Source: Stropharia rugosoannulata (taxonomy: Eukaryota > Basidiomycota > Agaricomycetes > Agaricales > Strophariaceae). From it: 64,000 bases of DNA. Each line of letters opens with the position of its first letter. The stretch's first letter is position 1. The stretch lies in the NCBI GenBank assembly GCA_028532985.1, contig JANCIK010000001.1, forward strand, positions 496,001-560,000, read 5' to 3'. Positions 1 through 10,196 of this stretch are shown in pieces. The position numbers were made by a program, and so were the translations under genes. Below the pieces are notes generated by a model, which ran no database searches, was not told the DNA's origin, and worked only from the letters and a program-made list of their open reading frames with translations.

Positions 1-215
1 GACTTCGAGCACCTCAATTTTTGACCATATAACTGAGGTATATCCTTGCTATGATTTTCTGTTACATTGTACTTATATTTCTTATGTACGTAGCTCGTAT
101 TTACACAGCTAGCTACGCAAATAAACAGTTGTTGACCATACAACTGAGCTTGCATTCACACAGATTCTTTCATACAGCACTTTCAATATTGACACACTCT
201 TGTCTGCGCGTGCAG

Positions 216-476
216 GGCTTGCGGGTTATTATCAGTGGGAACTTGATGCAGGTGATCATCAATTTTGGTGGGAATACAAAGGCATTCCGGAGAACAAGAA
301 TCACGGGGACGACAACGAGGATGAGGATGAGCTTATGGTATGTTTAAAATTGCTTAACTCAGACCCGAGAGCTTGATTTACACTCATTCAGCACGGTCCA
401 GACTGTAAAAAAACCCACTAAACCCTTGGAAGCTCCGAGAAACATTCCAAGGCCCCGACCTCGTCCAAGAAAGTAG
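216..476 (+). CDS. 3' end of an unrecognised gene (partial)
   Basis: Two exons read as one frame: 216-337 and 363-476, joined across a 25-bp gap (gtatgt...ctcag) that is very short for an intron. An acceptor (gcgtgcag) precedes 216 and the stop is TAG at 474-476. The visible C-terminal ~77 residues contain an aromatic stretch (YYQWELDAGDHQFWWEY), an acidic run (DDNEDEDEL) and a Pro/Arg tail (PRPRPRPRK) that could be a nuclear signal. The upstream exons lie outside the window or are too short for me to place in 1-215. I do not recognise the family. The coding nature rests on the frame running through both exons and on the biased composition. Confidence 0.4.
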
Positions 477-639
477 GCATGAGCCTTGAACGCTTGAACA
501 TCTACATGTACATCATTTGAGTTACAATCATTTACATGTTGTATAGCAATCTACCCTACATGTATTTTGACTCAACCAATATGTCTTAGCATACTCTAAA
601 TTATGCCGTACTATGTTGTCCTCGTACTGGCTGTATTAC

Positions 640-785
640 CTGTACACTGACTTACATACTTACCTTTGCACTGCCACACACTTACCTTTGCACCGCCACA
701 CACTGACCTACACTGACTAACACTGACCTTGCACTGACCGACACTGACCTTACACTGCTCCACTGCTGCACACTTACCTCCACAC
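640..785. repeat. Degenerate short tandem repeat (CACTGACCTTACACTG-like)
   Basis: Irregular tandem copies of a 9-16 base motif built from CACTGACC, CTTACCT and TGCAC. The array lies directly against the broken 3' end of the pol reading frame, so it may mark where the retroelement was truncated. Confidence 0.6.
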
Positions 786-1976
786 TGCCTTTTTACTGTG
801 CCCATCCACAATACGTCCGAGTATTTTGAGTACCGGCTCCAAGAAGTGGAGCTTGCTCTGACTCAGGTAAAGCTGTTCTTTTGTTAGAACATCTATTATT
901 AGCTTCACGTGTTCAATGTGTTCTTGCAACGTATTAGAGTAAATGATTATGTCGTCCAAATATATGTCCATGAATCGGCCAATGTACGGAGAGAATATGT
1001 GGTTCATGAGAGATTGGTATGTTGCTGGAGCATTACAGTCTCCAATTTGTATGACTAAACTTTCTATATTTCCATCTGGTGTAGTGACGGCTGTACGATC
1101 AACATGTTCTGGCTGAATACGTATTTGTTCGTAAGCATCTTTACCATCCATAGATGACCGAAAAGGATGGGCAGCCGCTCGTCGTAATATTCCTTCTGGG
1201 TCGGGTAAAGGTGACGTCATTTTATGGGTGTTATTATTACGCTCACGCAAGTCAACCACAGTGCGTAGTGCGGGCGGTTCTCCCTTGCCTCGTGGCTTGG
1301 GTATCATCATCATTGGCACTGTGTTGCGTGAATTAGTAATGCGCCAGCGGCCTGTCTTGAGGTACGCGTTCCGTTTTTCTGTCCATTCTTTACGGAATGC
1401 GTCAGGACATCGAGACGGTCGCCATTTGTAAATGCGATGTTCGTCAATTAGTGGGATCGTATGGTTGATGTCGCGTAAGGGTGGTAACCCCGTTTGTAGG
1501 GCAGTTTTGCACAATGGTTCTGCATAATTCATGAGTTCTGCGCGCGCACGTGTGATGTCATCTTGAGGTACCATTAGGGCACGTGCGGCTATAGCTGCTG
1601 TTGCTTCTCCAGTCATAGGTGCAGCATGTGTGCTTCCAATAGTTACGGAAATAGGATTCATAGTAAGGCTAATGTTATGTTGATATAGCCACGGCGTTCC
1701 TAAAATAACATCATATTGTGATATGTTAATCACATCGAAAGTGCGTTCTTCTGAGATGGATTCATATTCAAGGTGTGCTGTGGTTCGATAATTAATTTTA
1801 GAGCGAGAGCCTTGAACTGCTAATTGCACGGTTAGCGGCTTTTCGAGCTCTAGCTTTTTGAGGTGTAATTGATCTGCTGTTGTAGAAGACACAAAGTCTC
1901 CCAGAGAACCGGAATCAAGTAGTGCGCGTACAGGTTGTTGATTTAATGTAATGGTGATAATAACAGGTTTAGGCAC
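774..1976 (-). CDS. Retrotransposon pol fragment: aspartic protease and reverse transcriptase
   Basis: The first ~130 residues resemble a retropepsin-like protease, with the active-site motif ALLDSGSLGDF near residues 19-29. A reverse transcriptase follows (PLPDPEGILRRA, SSMDGKDAYEQI, the catalytic motif YLDDIII). The frame ends shortly after the RT thumb region, so RNase H and integrase are missing. The frame begins at a GTG, with an in-frame TGA just upstream (about 1980-1982). It is in the -1 frame relative to gag but separated from the gag stop by about 90 bases, so simple frameshifting in an overlap does not join them. Either an intron or mutation explains the gap. Likely a relic. Confidence 0.85.
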   Translation of the reverse strand: MPKPVIITITLNQQPVRALLDSGSLGDFVSSTTADQLHLKKLELEKPLTVQLAVQGSRSKINYRTTAHLEYESISEERTFDVINISQYDVILGTPWLYQHNISLTMNPISVTIGSTHAAPMTGEATAAIAARALMVPQDDITRARAELMNYAEPLCKTALQTGLPPLRDINHTIPLIDEHRIYKWRPSRCPDAFRKEWTEKRNAYLKTGRWRITNSRNTVPMMMIPKPRGKGEPPALRTVVDLRERNNNTHKMTSPLPDPEGILRRAAAHPFRSSMDGKDAYEQIRIQPEHVDRTAVTTPDGNIESLVIQIGDCNAPATYQSLMNHIFSPYIGRFMDIYLDDIIIYSNTLQEHIEHVKLIIDVLTKEQLYLSQSKLHFLEPVLKILGRIVDGHSKKAVWR

Positions 1977-2065
1977 GATTCAAGCTGCTTTAACTTGTGC
2001 AGCGTTTCTTTGAATTGCTGGATACATACCATTGGGGATTTGTGCGCCTGCCAGTGGCAGAGCGC

Positions 2066-5000
2066 TTAGTAATTGCTGGCCACAATGTTGGTCTGGTTTG
2101 ATCGAAAAACCGGAACTGTTACTCCTTCCCCTTCTTCGTTAGATATTTCCATGCGTGTTTCCACATGTATGTCCATTTCATCGTCTGTGATGGGATTATA
2201 TCTTACAAAGAAATTGTCTTCTGGCCCTGATACAGACATATGGAATAATCTAGACTGATACCACCCTTCTAGATTGAGATTGATATGGGTAAGGTAATTT
2301 CTAGGTAAGTACCAAACACGTCTACATATTTGATCTTCAAATAGTATTTGTTGCACATTCTCCGGGTCCCATCGTACCCTACACCGGCGTCTACGGATAG
2401 CTCCATATGGTTGATCACGAAGGTATGGCCGTCCACGCTCAATAAGCTGTTCTAGTTTGCGCTCGAGCAACGGACCTATTGATTCATGATGTTCGGTCCT
2501 CCATGATGTGGGTAAGGAATGCCCTGAATATACTGCACAACGATAGGCATATTCCAGTGCCGGTTGAAAGCTAGGATATGTAAGATGTTCGTTGTCGAAG
2601 AATGTAGTAACATTACGCTTCTTATCTTTGACCAGGTGTCCTTGCGGCGTGTAGGCTTCGATTACAAAGCGGTCTTCATTTGTCCAGTGTGGACGATCCC
2701 CAGGATAATGTCCGCCGGTTTCCAGTATTTTGATAAGCAATGGAGATAGTATATCTCCAATTATAGAATCCGGGCGCAATGACCGTCCTTCAACGCTTAA
2801 GTGCCATTGATAAGCTTCTTCCGTGGGAAAGTCTCCTCGGTCTGGAAATGGTAACTCCAGAAGGTCGGACAGAGTTAGTTCTTGCTGTGGCGGTGTGTGT
2901 ACATGTTCAACTGCCTGTCGAGGAACACGGATGACAAATGATTCATCTGTATGGGGTGACAGTGATTGTTGTGGCCTGGCTTCATCCGGACTATGTGGTG
3001 TATCTTCTCCATGTATATGTCCGTTGACCATTATTGAATGACATATAATTTGATGGGGTGTATTTCTGAGCTCAGGATGAGATGAGACAATAGTTGCCTC
3101 GTCTGCTTCAATATCTGATTCCAGTATATCATATTCCATGTCACTTGCCTCGCTTTCGGTTACTGACTGTAAATCAGGCATGTCAATATCTGTCTGATTG
3201 TCTGAATCAGTGCTACTTAGCGAGAGAATAGAATTGATGTCCCAGTTGTCTGATGTGTGTTTTCGTTTTTGTACATACCAGAGGCATAAGTCGAGATCAG
3301 GATTGGCTAGTTCTTGAATAGAAATATTGATGGGGTCGTCATAGTCTTCATCCAGTATTGTCCATCGCATGTATGCACTTGGTATAACATTAAATCGTGT
3401 GTCGTCATCAATGTTTGCGTGTTGTGTGGGATATAATTCTGTAATACCACTGCGTAGGACTAATGTGGCATTATATGCGTAGGCATCTCCCAGGGTAAGT
3501 GAATATTTACGGCGGTTATTGTCTGATCCGGTAAATGTTTCACACAGGTTGGCATACCATTCCCCAATGCGAAAGAATGAGTGTCGTAATGCTTCCCCTG
3601 ATAATATGTCATAGCGACGATATTCAATGTCAAAGACGTAGAATGTGTCATGTTGATAGGGACTGCGGATCACGCGAAAGCGTTCATGCTCAAAGTCACC
3701 GTATTTTAATGAAAAGGGTGCATCTCCTGGATAGGGAACTTCGATCTCTAGAGCATTTTGGGCGCCTAATAAGATTGCATCTCCAAGTCTACGTTGGCGT
3801 GGTGAATGTGGGTTATATTGATGCTTCCAGTATGTGTGTGGGTGTTTATTGATTAACTCCCATGCTTCGTCATTTGGTTCCATAGCAATCATTCCTAGTG
3901 GTATGTCGTCTGTTTCTTCTAGAAGAATAAACTCGCCATCTTCTTCTCCTTCAATTTCAATATTAAATGCTGGAATTCCGGGTGGTTTGGAGCTGGATGC
4001 ACGAACATTACTTCGCTTTGGACAATTGCGTGACATGTGTCCTTCTTCTTTGCAATTAAAACATTTGCCTGCTGCCAGCAGCTGAGTGCGTTCTTCGGGA
4101 GATATGCGTGGGAATGATTGTGGTATAGGGCGAGGTCGAGGTGTGGTATTTCGTTCAGAGGGATTGCCTGGTCGAGGTGTGTATCCTCTTCCCCAATTTG
4201 GATTGTGTGGTCTAACCGAATTTTCTCGGCTATTAAATCGTCTAGTTGGAGTGGAGTATCGTCCATTGTTCCTGAAGGGTCCTCGGTCTTGATTGTTTAG
4301 TCTAGTATCCCGCGGGCGTGGCTGTACGTGTGGCTGGCGGGAACTAACTTCACTGGGTTTTGAGGTTCGGTTAGGTCGATTGGAGGTAATGTTTTCCGCG
4401 ATTTCGATTGTCTCTGCTTGGCTGACTACTTCTTCCCAGGTAGATATTTCTGGGTTGTAATGATCACGCCAGAGACTTTGTTGTATAGATGTACGTAGTC
4501 CATCCCATAATTTAATAACTTGTTCACGCTCACTTACCATACCTATTAAGTTGAATAGTTCTTCCAACTCATGTACATAGGCAGATACTGAACGATGATC
4601 TTGGAAACAACGTTTAAGTCGCTTCCGTTGCTCCATTCTGAAATTAATTGGGAAACAGAAATTAAATAGCTCAGTAAAGAAATCACCCAAACTCCACTGA
4701 TGGAAGTCCGAGGATACTTTCTGAGTGTAGAAATCATAAGCTGTCCCCGTCATGTAAAAAGATAATACAAAGGCTTGTCGTGATGTAGGTACTCGTCCGT
4801 CCGTAACATACGCCGTCCCTTCAATTACAAAACGGTTGTATTGTCTTGAGTCCGGGGTTCCATCGTATTCTTTGGGCGGAATTGGTTTCAAAGTGGATCG
4901 TTTATGTCCTCGTCGTTTTAGTGGGTTTGATTTCGACTGTTTGGGGAATCGAGGTCCTCGCGATCGTCTTCCAGGTCCATCACTATCTGATCCTTCTGAT

Positions 5001-5956
5001 TCAGAGCTTGATGGGTCGCTGTCCGGGTTGTGCGACATGCGTAGTCGTTCCATATTCGCGAGAGTCTTCCCAAGATAGCTATTTTTGGCTATCTGATTGA
5101 TAGGTCGATTGTCGGGATATCGTGGTGTCTGCTCACGCATGGGTTCGGCAGTGTCTGGTCGCGGATTGTGGGGTTTCTGCGGTTGTGGGTTAGTATTTAC
5201 CTTAGTGTAGCTGTTTAATAATTGCTCCTGTAATTGAGGGTTATATTCTTCATCAGTAAAATTAATACCTCCCCAGTTACGGGGATCTGGACCTTTGCCT
5301 TTGTTTTTGGACGGTCCCTCTCCTCTGGATTCATCAGAAGAGCTGTCATGTTGTACATTACCTTTGGCGCGTGTCTTCTGGTGTCGATTACGAAGGTGCG
5401 CACGTTGTTCTTCGGTTAAGCGGTTTTCTGCTTGCTGCAAGATTTCTTCAGTATTATAATCGAGATTTAAACGCTCACCTTGCTCCCCTGATTCAACAGG
5501 TGGTCCTCCTACAGTATTCCTTCGTGGACTTTGTGGTCTAATCTCCACTGGAGGTAATAGTGGTCTTCTGTCATTACTTTCTTGACTTTGACTACGGCGT
5601 GGGAACGGCGCTGCAGGCCTTGGCTGCGCCGGTTGTGGCGGTTCGAGGGATTCTTCGTCCCGTTGTTCGTTCTGGGTCCATGGGTCACCGGTGTACTGGA
5701 GTTTGTTTATGAAAACTCCAGAACTTCCCATGGAAGTGTCAGTGGCACGTAATTCTTGAGCAAGACTCACCTGAGTCTCTTCCTTTGTTTCGGCATCGAT
5801 GCTTGATGGCGCAGCAACCGTGGGAACTACCCCGGATCTGCCTCTTCGTACTCCGGCTGCACTTTGTGGGCGCATGTTATCGTCATCGGTATTCGTGGTG
5901 CGTGTTGAACGGGTTTTGCGGGCTGCCGCCAATGCACTAGGTCGTTGTGACATCAT
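2066..5956 (-). CDS. Retrotransposon Gag polyprotein with long C-terminal extension
   Basis: A 1296-residue open frame. The N-terminal third is charged and low in complexity (Arg, Gln, Pro, Ser rich). A Ty3-type capsid domain follows at roughly residues 360-530 (IPPKEYDGTPDSRQYNRF onwards, ending near ISTWEEVVSQAETIEIAE). A CCHC zinc knuckle, CFNCKEEGHMSRNC, sits near residue 630. After the knuckle another ~650 residues remain open with no protease motif; they include acidic stretches and are not recognisable to me. Usual Ty3/gypsy Gag proteins are far shorter. The frame is uninterrupted although the neighbouring pol is truncated. Confidence 0.85.
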   Translation of the reverse strand: MMSQRPSALAAARKTRSTRTTNTDDDNMRPQSAAGVRRGRSGVVPTVAAPSSIDAETKEETQVSLAQELRATDTSMGSSGVFINKLQYTGDPWTQNEQRDEESLEPPQPAQPRPAAPFPRRSQSQESNDRRPLLPPVEIRPQSPRRNTVGGPPVESGEQGERLNLDYNTEEILQQAENRLTEEQRAHLRNRHQKTRAKGNVQHDSSSDESRGEGPSKNKGKGPDPRNWGGINFTDEEYNPQLQEQLLNSYTKVNTNPQPQKPHNPRPDTAEPMREQTPRYPDNRPINQIAKNSYLGKTLANMERLRMSHNPDSDPSSSESEGSDSDGPGRRSRGPRFPKQSKSNPLKRRGHKRSTLKPIPPKEYDGTPDSRQYNRFVIEGTAYVTDGRVPTSRQAFVLSFYMTGTAYDFYTQKVSSDFHQWSLGDFFTELFNFCFPINFRMEQRKRLKRCFQDHRSVSAYVHELEELFNLIGMVSEREQVIKLWDGLRTSIQQSLWRDHYNPEISTWEEVVSQAETIEIAENITSNRPNRTSKPSEVSSRQPHVQPRPRDTRLNNQDRGPFRNNGRYSTPTRRFNSRENSVRPHNPNWGRGYTPRPGNPSERNTTPRPRPIPQSFPRISPEERTQLLAAGKCFNCKEEGHMSRNCPKRSNVRASSSKPPGIPAFNIEIEGEEDGEFILLEETDDIPLGMIAMEPNDEAWELINKHPHTYWKHQYNPHSPRQRRLGDAILLGAQNALEIEVPYPGDAPFSLKYGDFEHERFRVIRSPYQHDTFYVFDIEYRRYDILSGEALRHSFFRIGEWYANLCETFTGSDNNRRKYSLTLGDAYAYNATLVLRSGITELYPTQHANIDDDTRFNVIPSAYMRWTILDEDYDDPINISIQELANPDLDLCLWYVQKRKHTSDNWDINSILSLSSTDSDNQTDIDMPDLQSVTESEASDMEYDILESDIEADEATIVSSHPELRNTPHQIICHSIMVNGHIHGEDTPHSPDEARPQQSLSPHTDESFVIRVPRQAVEHVHTPPQQELTLSDLLELPFPDRGDFPTEEAYQWHLSVEGRSLRPDSIIGDILSPLLIKILETGGHYPGDRPHWTNEDRFVIEAYTPQGHLVKDKKRNVTTFFDNEHLTYPSFQPALEYAYRCAVYSGHSLPTSWRTEHHESIGPLLERKLEQLIERGRPYLRDQPYGAIRRRRCRVRWDPENVQQILFEDQICRRVWYLPRNYLTHINLNLEGWYQSRLFHMSVSGPEDNFFVRYNPITDDEMDIHVETRMEISNEEGEGVTVPVFRSNQTNIVASNY

Positions 5957-7246
5957 TTTCGGTTGTGAAATAATTGTTGGTCGACTGTTGACGGACTGTA
6001 TGGGTGATCAAACCTTTACAAGTCTTGTTCGTAGTCGGTATTGGTGAGTTATTTGTAGTTAGTCGAGTTTGTAGTTTCGGTAGTAGACAATTGGTATTAT
6101 CTACGTTCAAAATATGTGACGACGGGCTTCTGTAAGGAGCTAGCGGACTTCAGAAGTGTGTCGGCACACGGTATTGATGAGTGTGTGGTTGCGTGTGAAG
6201 TTGTAGTGTCGAGGGAGTTGTGTTGTTCACACAGGAGGGAACGGGTGTAAAGTGTATTCTGATTGACTACTACGCTAACTACAAACTATTTATACTAACT
6301 TACTACTTCGGGGACACGTTGTACTACGTAGAGGACACATAACATGGAAGCATATGAGAGGAACAGCACATAAGTACACATAGGTAAGAGGAGTCAGGAG
6401 ACGTGGAGAAATGTAAGTAAATGACTGAGGAATATGGATAATACAATATGCTACGTAGAATAACTCGAGCGAACACGACTTACATTGCCTGGAGGAATGG
6501 TGCCGTCTGACTCGGCGCGGAAATGACTCGGGCCGTGGTTGTGGCTATGCCAGATGCTACAAATCTACATCACACATTCAGTCAGCATAAGTATAAGCTT
6601 GTCAATAGGACTAATATATTTATAGAGCCTCACCTGATGTTCCTAGTTTGCGGTAACCCATTCGCGCTTGAATTTGGCTAAGAACTCTGTATATAATTAA
6701 TGCCTTTCTTCCCCAGAAAAAATTGTAGAGAAGGTCTTGCGAAATCCTATGGCCTGCCAATAACAGGTGTCAGGTCAGAACCAATAGCTTCCGAGAAATA
6801 TGGGTGTCGTAGGACAATCTCAAGTCGTAAAAGCTTCAAAGGCATGAGACTGTAGACCAATCCAGAAGAAATTGTTCCTATTATATAAAAGTGTTTGTGG
6901 ACTCTGGACGTGGTACGTGGGTATGGGTGCGTCTTATTACAGCCAAGAACGTTTAACGTTATCTATTTTTGTAAGTCATCGATGCTGTTAATTTTTTATA
7001 CTGATTGTCGGAGAACAGTACACCATCCGCATTATACAGTCAACGAAGGTCAACAATTCGTTTTTAAAACCAAGGAATTGGATGAATAGGGCTAAGGCGC
7101 CCAAGAAGGCTATAGAATCATCTGGAATGATCGTGACAGATCTGATTTCCGTATAAGGAAGGCCAAAATTTTGATCCTGAAGTTGTAAAATCTGCTAATT
7201 CTTACTTCCACCTCTATTCTCCACCCCACCATCTCCTTCCTTCACA
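5957..7246. other. Intergenic: leader side of the retroelement and Hsp110 upstream region
   Basis: The part next to gag (about 5960-6500) should hold the 5' leader and an LTR, but no matching copy exists left of pol, so LTR borders cannot be set. A TATA-like TTATATAAAA lies near 6881-6890, over 350 bp upstream of the Hsp110 start. No gene was recognised. Confidence 0.4.
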
Positions 7247-9806
7247 ATGGCTGTCGTCGGTATTGATTTCGGTACTCTTCACTCGAAGGTATGCTCTTGT
7301 TGCTGTAAGATAGCCGGGATGACTGACAACTGTACAGATCGGTGTCGCGAGGCATCGCGGTATCGATATTATCACCAATGAAGTCTCAAATCGCGCTACA
7401 CCGTACGTGGTTTCCCTGTATCGGCGACGATCTAGAGCTAACGGACATGGTTAACCAGATCCTTGGTCGCCTTTGGCCCAAAACAGCGCGCGATTGGTGA
7501 GGCTGCCAAGACACAGGAAACCTCCAACTTCAAAAACACCATCGGATCGCTCAAACGTATGATTGGACGCACATTGAACGACCAACAAGTTCAGAACGTC
7601 GAGAAAAAGTTTATTAATGCGAAGTTGATTGACCTCAATGGGACAGTGGGCACAGAGGTGAGAATCTTTCTGTATTTCAGTCGACGGTGGCCTCACGAAG
7701 GACTAGGTCACCTACCGTTTCGAAAAGGCGCAATACACCTTCACCCAGCTCACGGCCATGTACTTGGGCAAGCTGCGCGACATCACATCCGCGGAACTGA
7801 AAACCCCCGTCACCGACGTCGTCATCTCCGTCCCTGGATGGTACACCGATATCCAGCGCCGGGCGATTATCGATGCGGCGGCGATCGCAAACTTGAACGT
7901 ACTCCGCCTCATCAACGACACCACAGCCACCGCCCTCGGCTACGGAATCACCAAATCTGACCTGCCAGAGGCGGAGAACCCGCGTCATGTCGTCTTTGTC
8001 GATGCTGGACACGCCGATTTCTCCGTCGCCGTCGTCGCGTTCTCCAAGGGCCAACTGACCGTCAAGAGCACGGCGTACGAGCCCAATCTCGGTGGACGTG
8101 ACATTGACTACGCTCTCGTTGAACACTTTGCGCATGAATTCAAGACTAAGTACAAGATTGACGTCATGTCCAACCCCAAGGCCATGTTCCGACTCACCGC
8201 TGGTTGCGAGAAGCTCAAGAAGATCCTTTCTGCTAACGCAGAGTCGCCGCTGAATGTTGAGTCGATTATGAACGATGTCGACGCGACTTCGAAGCTCACC
8301 CGCGAGGAACTCGAGACCCTCATCGCTCCAGTACTCAGCCGCATCAAAGCACCCCTCGAACGTGCTCTTGCCGACTCTGGCCTCACCCTCGAGCAAATCG
8401 ACGCCGTCGAACTCGTTGGCGGCAACACCCGTGTCCCAGCCGTGCGCCAATGCATCCAGGAGGCCTTCCCCGGAAAGGCTCTTTCCTTCACCCTCAACCA
8501 GGACGAGGCGATTGCCCGTGGTGCGACCTTTGCCTGCGCCATGCTCTCCCCCGTCTTCCGTGTCCGCGACTTCCACATCAACGACATCAACCACTTCCCT
8601 GTCAAGACCGAGTGGGAGGCCGTTCCCGGCGACACGGACGACGATACCGAGCTGCTCGTCTTCCCCCAGGGCAACTCTCTCCCCTCTACCAAGGTGCTCT
8701 CCTTCTACCGCCGTGAGCCGTTCACGATCGACGCCAAGTACGCAGACCCCGCTCTTCTTCCCGGTACGATCAACCCTTGGGTCGGCACGTTCACTGCCAA
8801 GGAGGTCCCGGTGGCACCGAACGGAGATGCGACGTGCGTGAAGCTCCGCACTCGGTTGAACTTGCACGGTGTTGTATCGTTCGAGAGCGCGTACGTGGAG
8901 GAGATCGAGGAGCGCGAGGAGCAGCCCGCTCCTGCGGCGGATGCCCCTGCCGATGCGCCTCCCCCAGAGCCCAAGAAGAAGCGCATTGTGCACAAGAAGC
9001 CCATCGCGTTCATTGCCACCAATAGCTCCCTTGACAAGACCGTGGTCGAGTCGTACAAGGAGCAGGAGAGCCAGTTGCATGCTGCTGACAAGCTTGTCAT
9101 GGATACTGAGGTATTTTAATTTCCCCTTTCGTCGCTTGACCATTTCATTGATTCTATTTTCTTTGTGTAGGACCGTAAGAACGCCCTTGAGGAGTATGTC
9201 TACGACATGCGCGGCAAGCTCGATGACCGCTACGCGACCTTCGTCCGCCCTGAGGAGAAGAGCGCACTCTTGACCGGCCTGAGCGAGGCTGAGTCATGGT
9301 TGTACACCGAGGAGGGCGAGGAGGCGACCAAGTCCGCCTATGTCGAGCGCCTGGACGCGCTCAAGGCTATCGGTGACCCCATCGCGTTCCGTTACAAGGA
9401 GGTCGACGAGCGGAAACGCGCCGCAGCCGCCCTGCGCGAGACACTGGACAACTACATGTCGCAGGCGACATCCTCCGACGACAAGTACGCACACATCGAC
9501 GCGAAGGACAAGCAGGCCGTGGTCGAGAAGGTCGCAACGGTCCAGAAGTGGCTCGAGGACCAAAGCGTCCGCCAGGCAGAGCGCCCGAAGAACGTCGACC
9601 CCGTCCTGACCAGCGCGGAGATTGAGAAGAAACGCGACGAGGTGATTTACTTCGCGATCCCCATCCTGACCAAGCCCAAGCCCAAGCCGGTCGTCACCCC
9701 GGGCACACAGACACCCAAGCCGGAGACCCCCACTCCCGAGAAGCAGGGTGAGGCTCCCCCTCCCTCTGATGCGGACAAGGGCCCCTCGGAGATGGACGTG
9801 GATTAG
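7247..9806 (+). CDS. SSE1: Hsp110/Sse1-type Hsp70-like chaperone (nucleotide exchange factor)
   Basis: Five exons (7247-7288, 7338-7402, 7459-7657, 7707-9110, 9171-9806) give 781 residues. The start reads MAVVGIDFGTLHSK, the Hsp110 form of the Hsp70 phosphate-binding loop, followed by IGVARHRGIDIITNEVSN and RATPSLVAFGPKQRAIGEAA. Further nucleotide-binding domain motifs are visible (INDTTATALGYG, VELVGGNTRVPAVRQC). The beta-sandwich and an acidic/Pro-rich loop near residues 560-590 follow, then a long helical C-terminus ending in a Lys/Pro-rich tail. Hsp110 proteins act in the cytosol as exchange factors for Hsp70 and hold unfolded clients. The length is somewhat above yeast Sse1. The gene is complete; its last ~240 coding bases are also found as detached copies at 18870 and 27977. 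Confidence 0.96.
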
Positions 9807-10196
9807 AGCGTGCCGCTGGAGGCATGCACATAGAGTTATTTTCTTCCTGCAGCCACGTTTTTCACTTGCTCCTCTTCTTTTCTCATCACCCCTCTGCATC
9901 GCTTGACGACTTTACGATCTCGCGCCTCCGCTCATACGCCTGCCCCCACGCCACGCCATGCATCGAACGCACATACACTCATACATATTCATATACATCG
10001 TACATATACATACATAGCGCCGTACAGGAAACAAACTGTTGTACCTCATGTAATTTCCGGTTGGGAATAGGACGTCTAAACTGGTGTTTTCTGCTCTGTT
10101 TCGTTTGATATAAGTTGATTGGCTTTTCACGAGCTAGAAAGCAACAATTCAGAGAAGATCCTATTGTACCACGGTCGTTCCCGTTTCGTTAGTGTT
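9807..10196. other. 3' regions between convergent Hsp110 and WD40 genes
   Basis: About 390 bases separate the two stop codons. The stretch includes an alternating CATACA/TATACA tract (about 9970-10015). It is repeated almost unchanged at 19113-19502 and 28220-28609. Confidence 0.6.

Larger units (their letters stand above)
774..5956 (-). mobile_element. Ty3/gypsy-type LTR retrotransposon, 3'-truncated
   Basis: Gag (2066-5956) is followed by an aspartic protease and reverse transcriptase frame (774-1976), in the order PR-RT expected for Ty3/gypsy elements. RNase H and integrase are absent: the pol frame stops soon after the RT palm, next to a tandem repeat. I could not find a pair of long terminal repeats. 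The element is therefore incomplete and probably immobile. Confidence 0.85.

Noticed and set aside
51..347. 98-codon plus-strand frame at the window start
   Set aside because: The adjacent frame with splice signals (216-337) has coding character; this frame reads across an intron.
1977..2065. Programmed -1 frameshift between gag and pol
   Set aside because: Pol is in the -1 frame, but an in-frame TGA near 1980 lies after the gag stop, so the frames do not overlap.
7677..9143. Long minus-strand open frame opposite Hsp110 (488 codons)
   Set aside because: It is a shadow of the GC-rich Hsp110 coding strand, without domain features.
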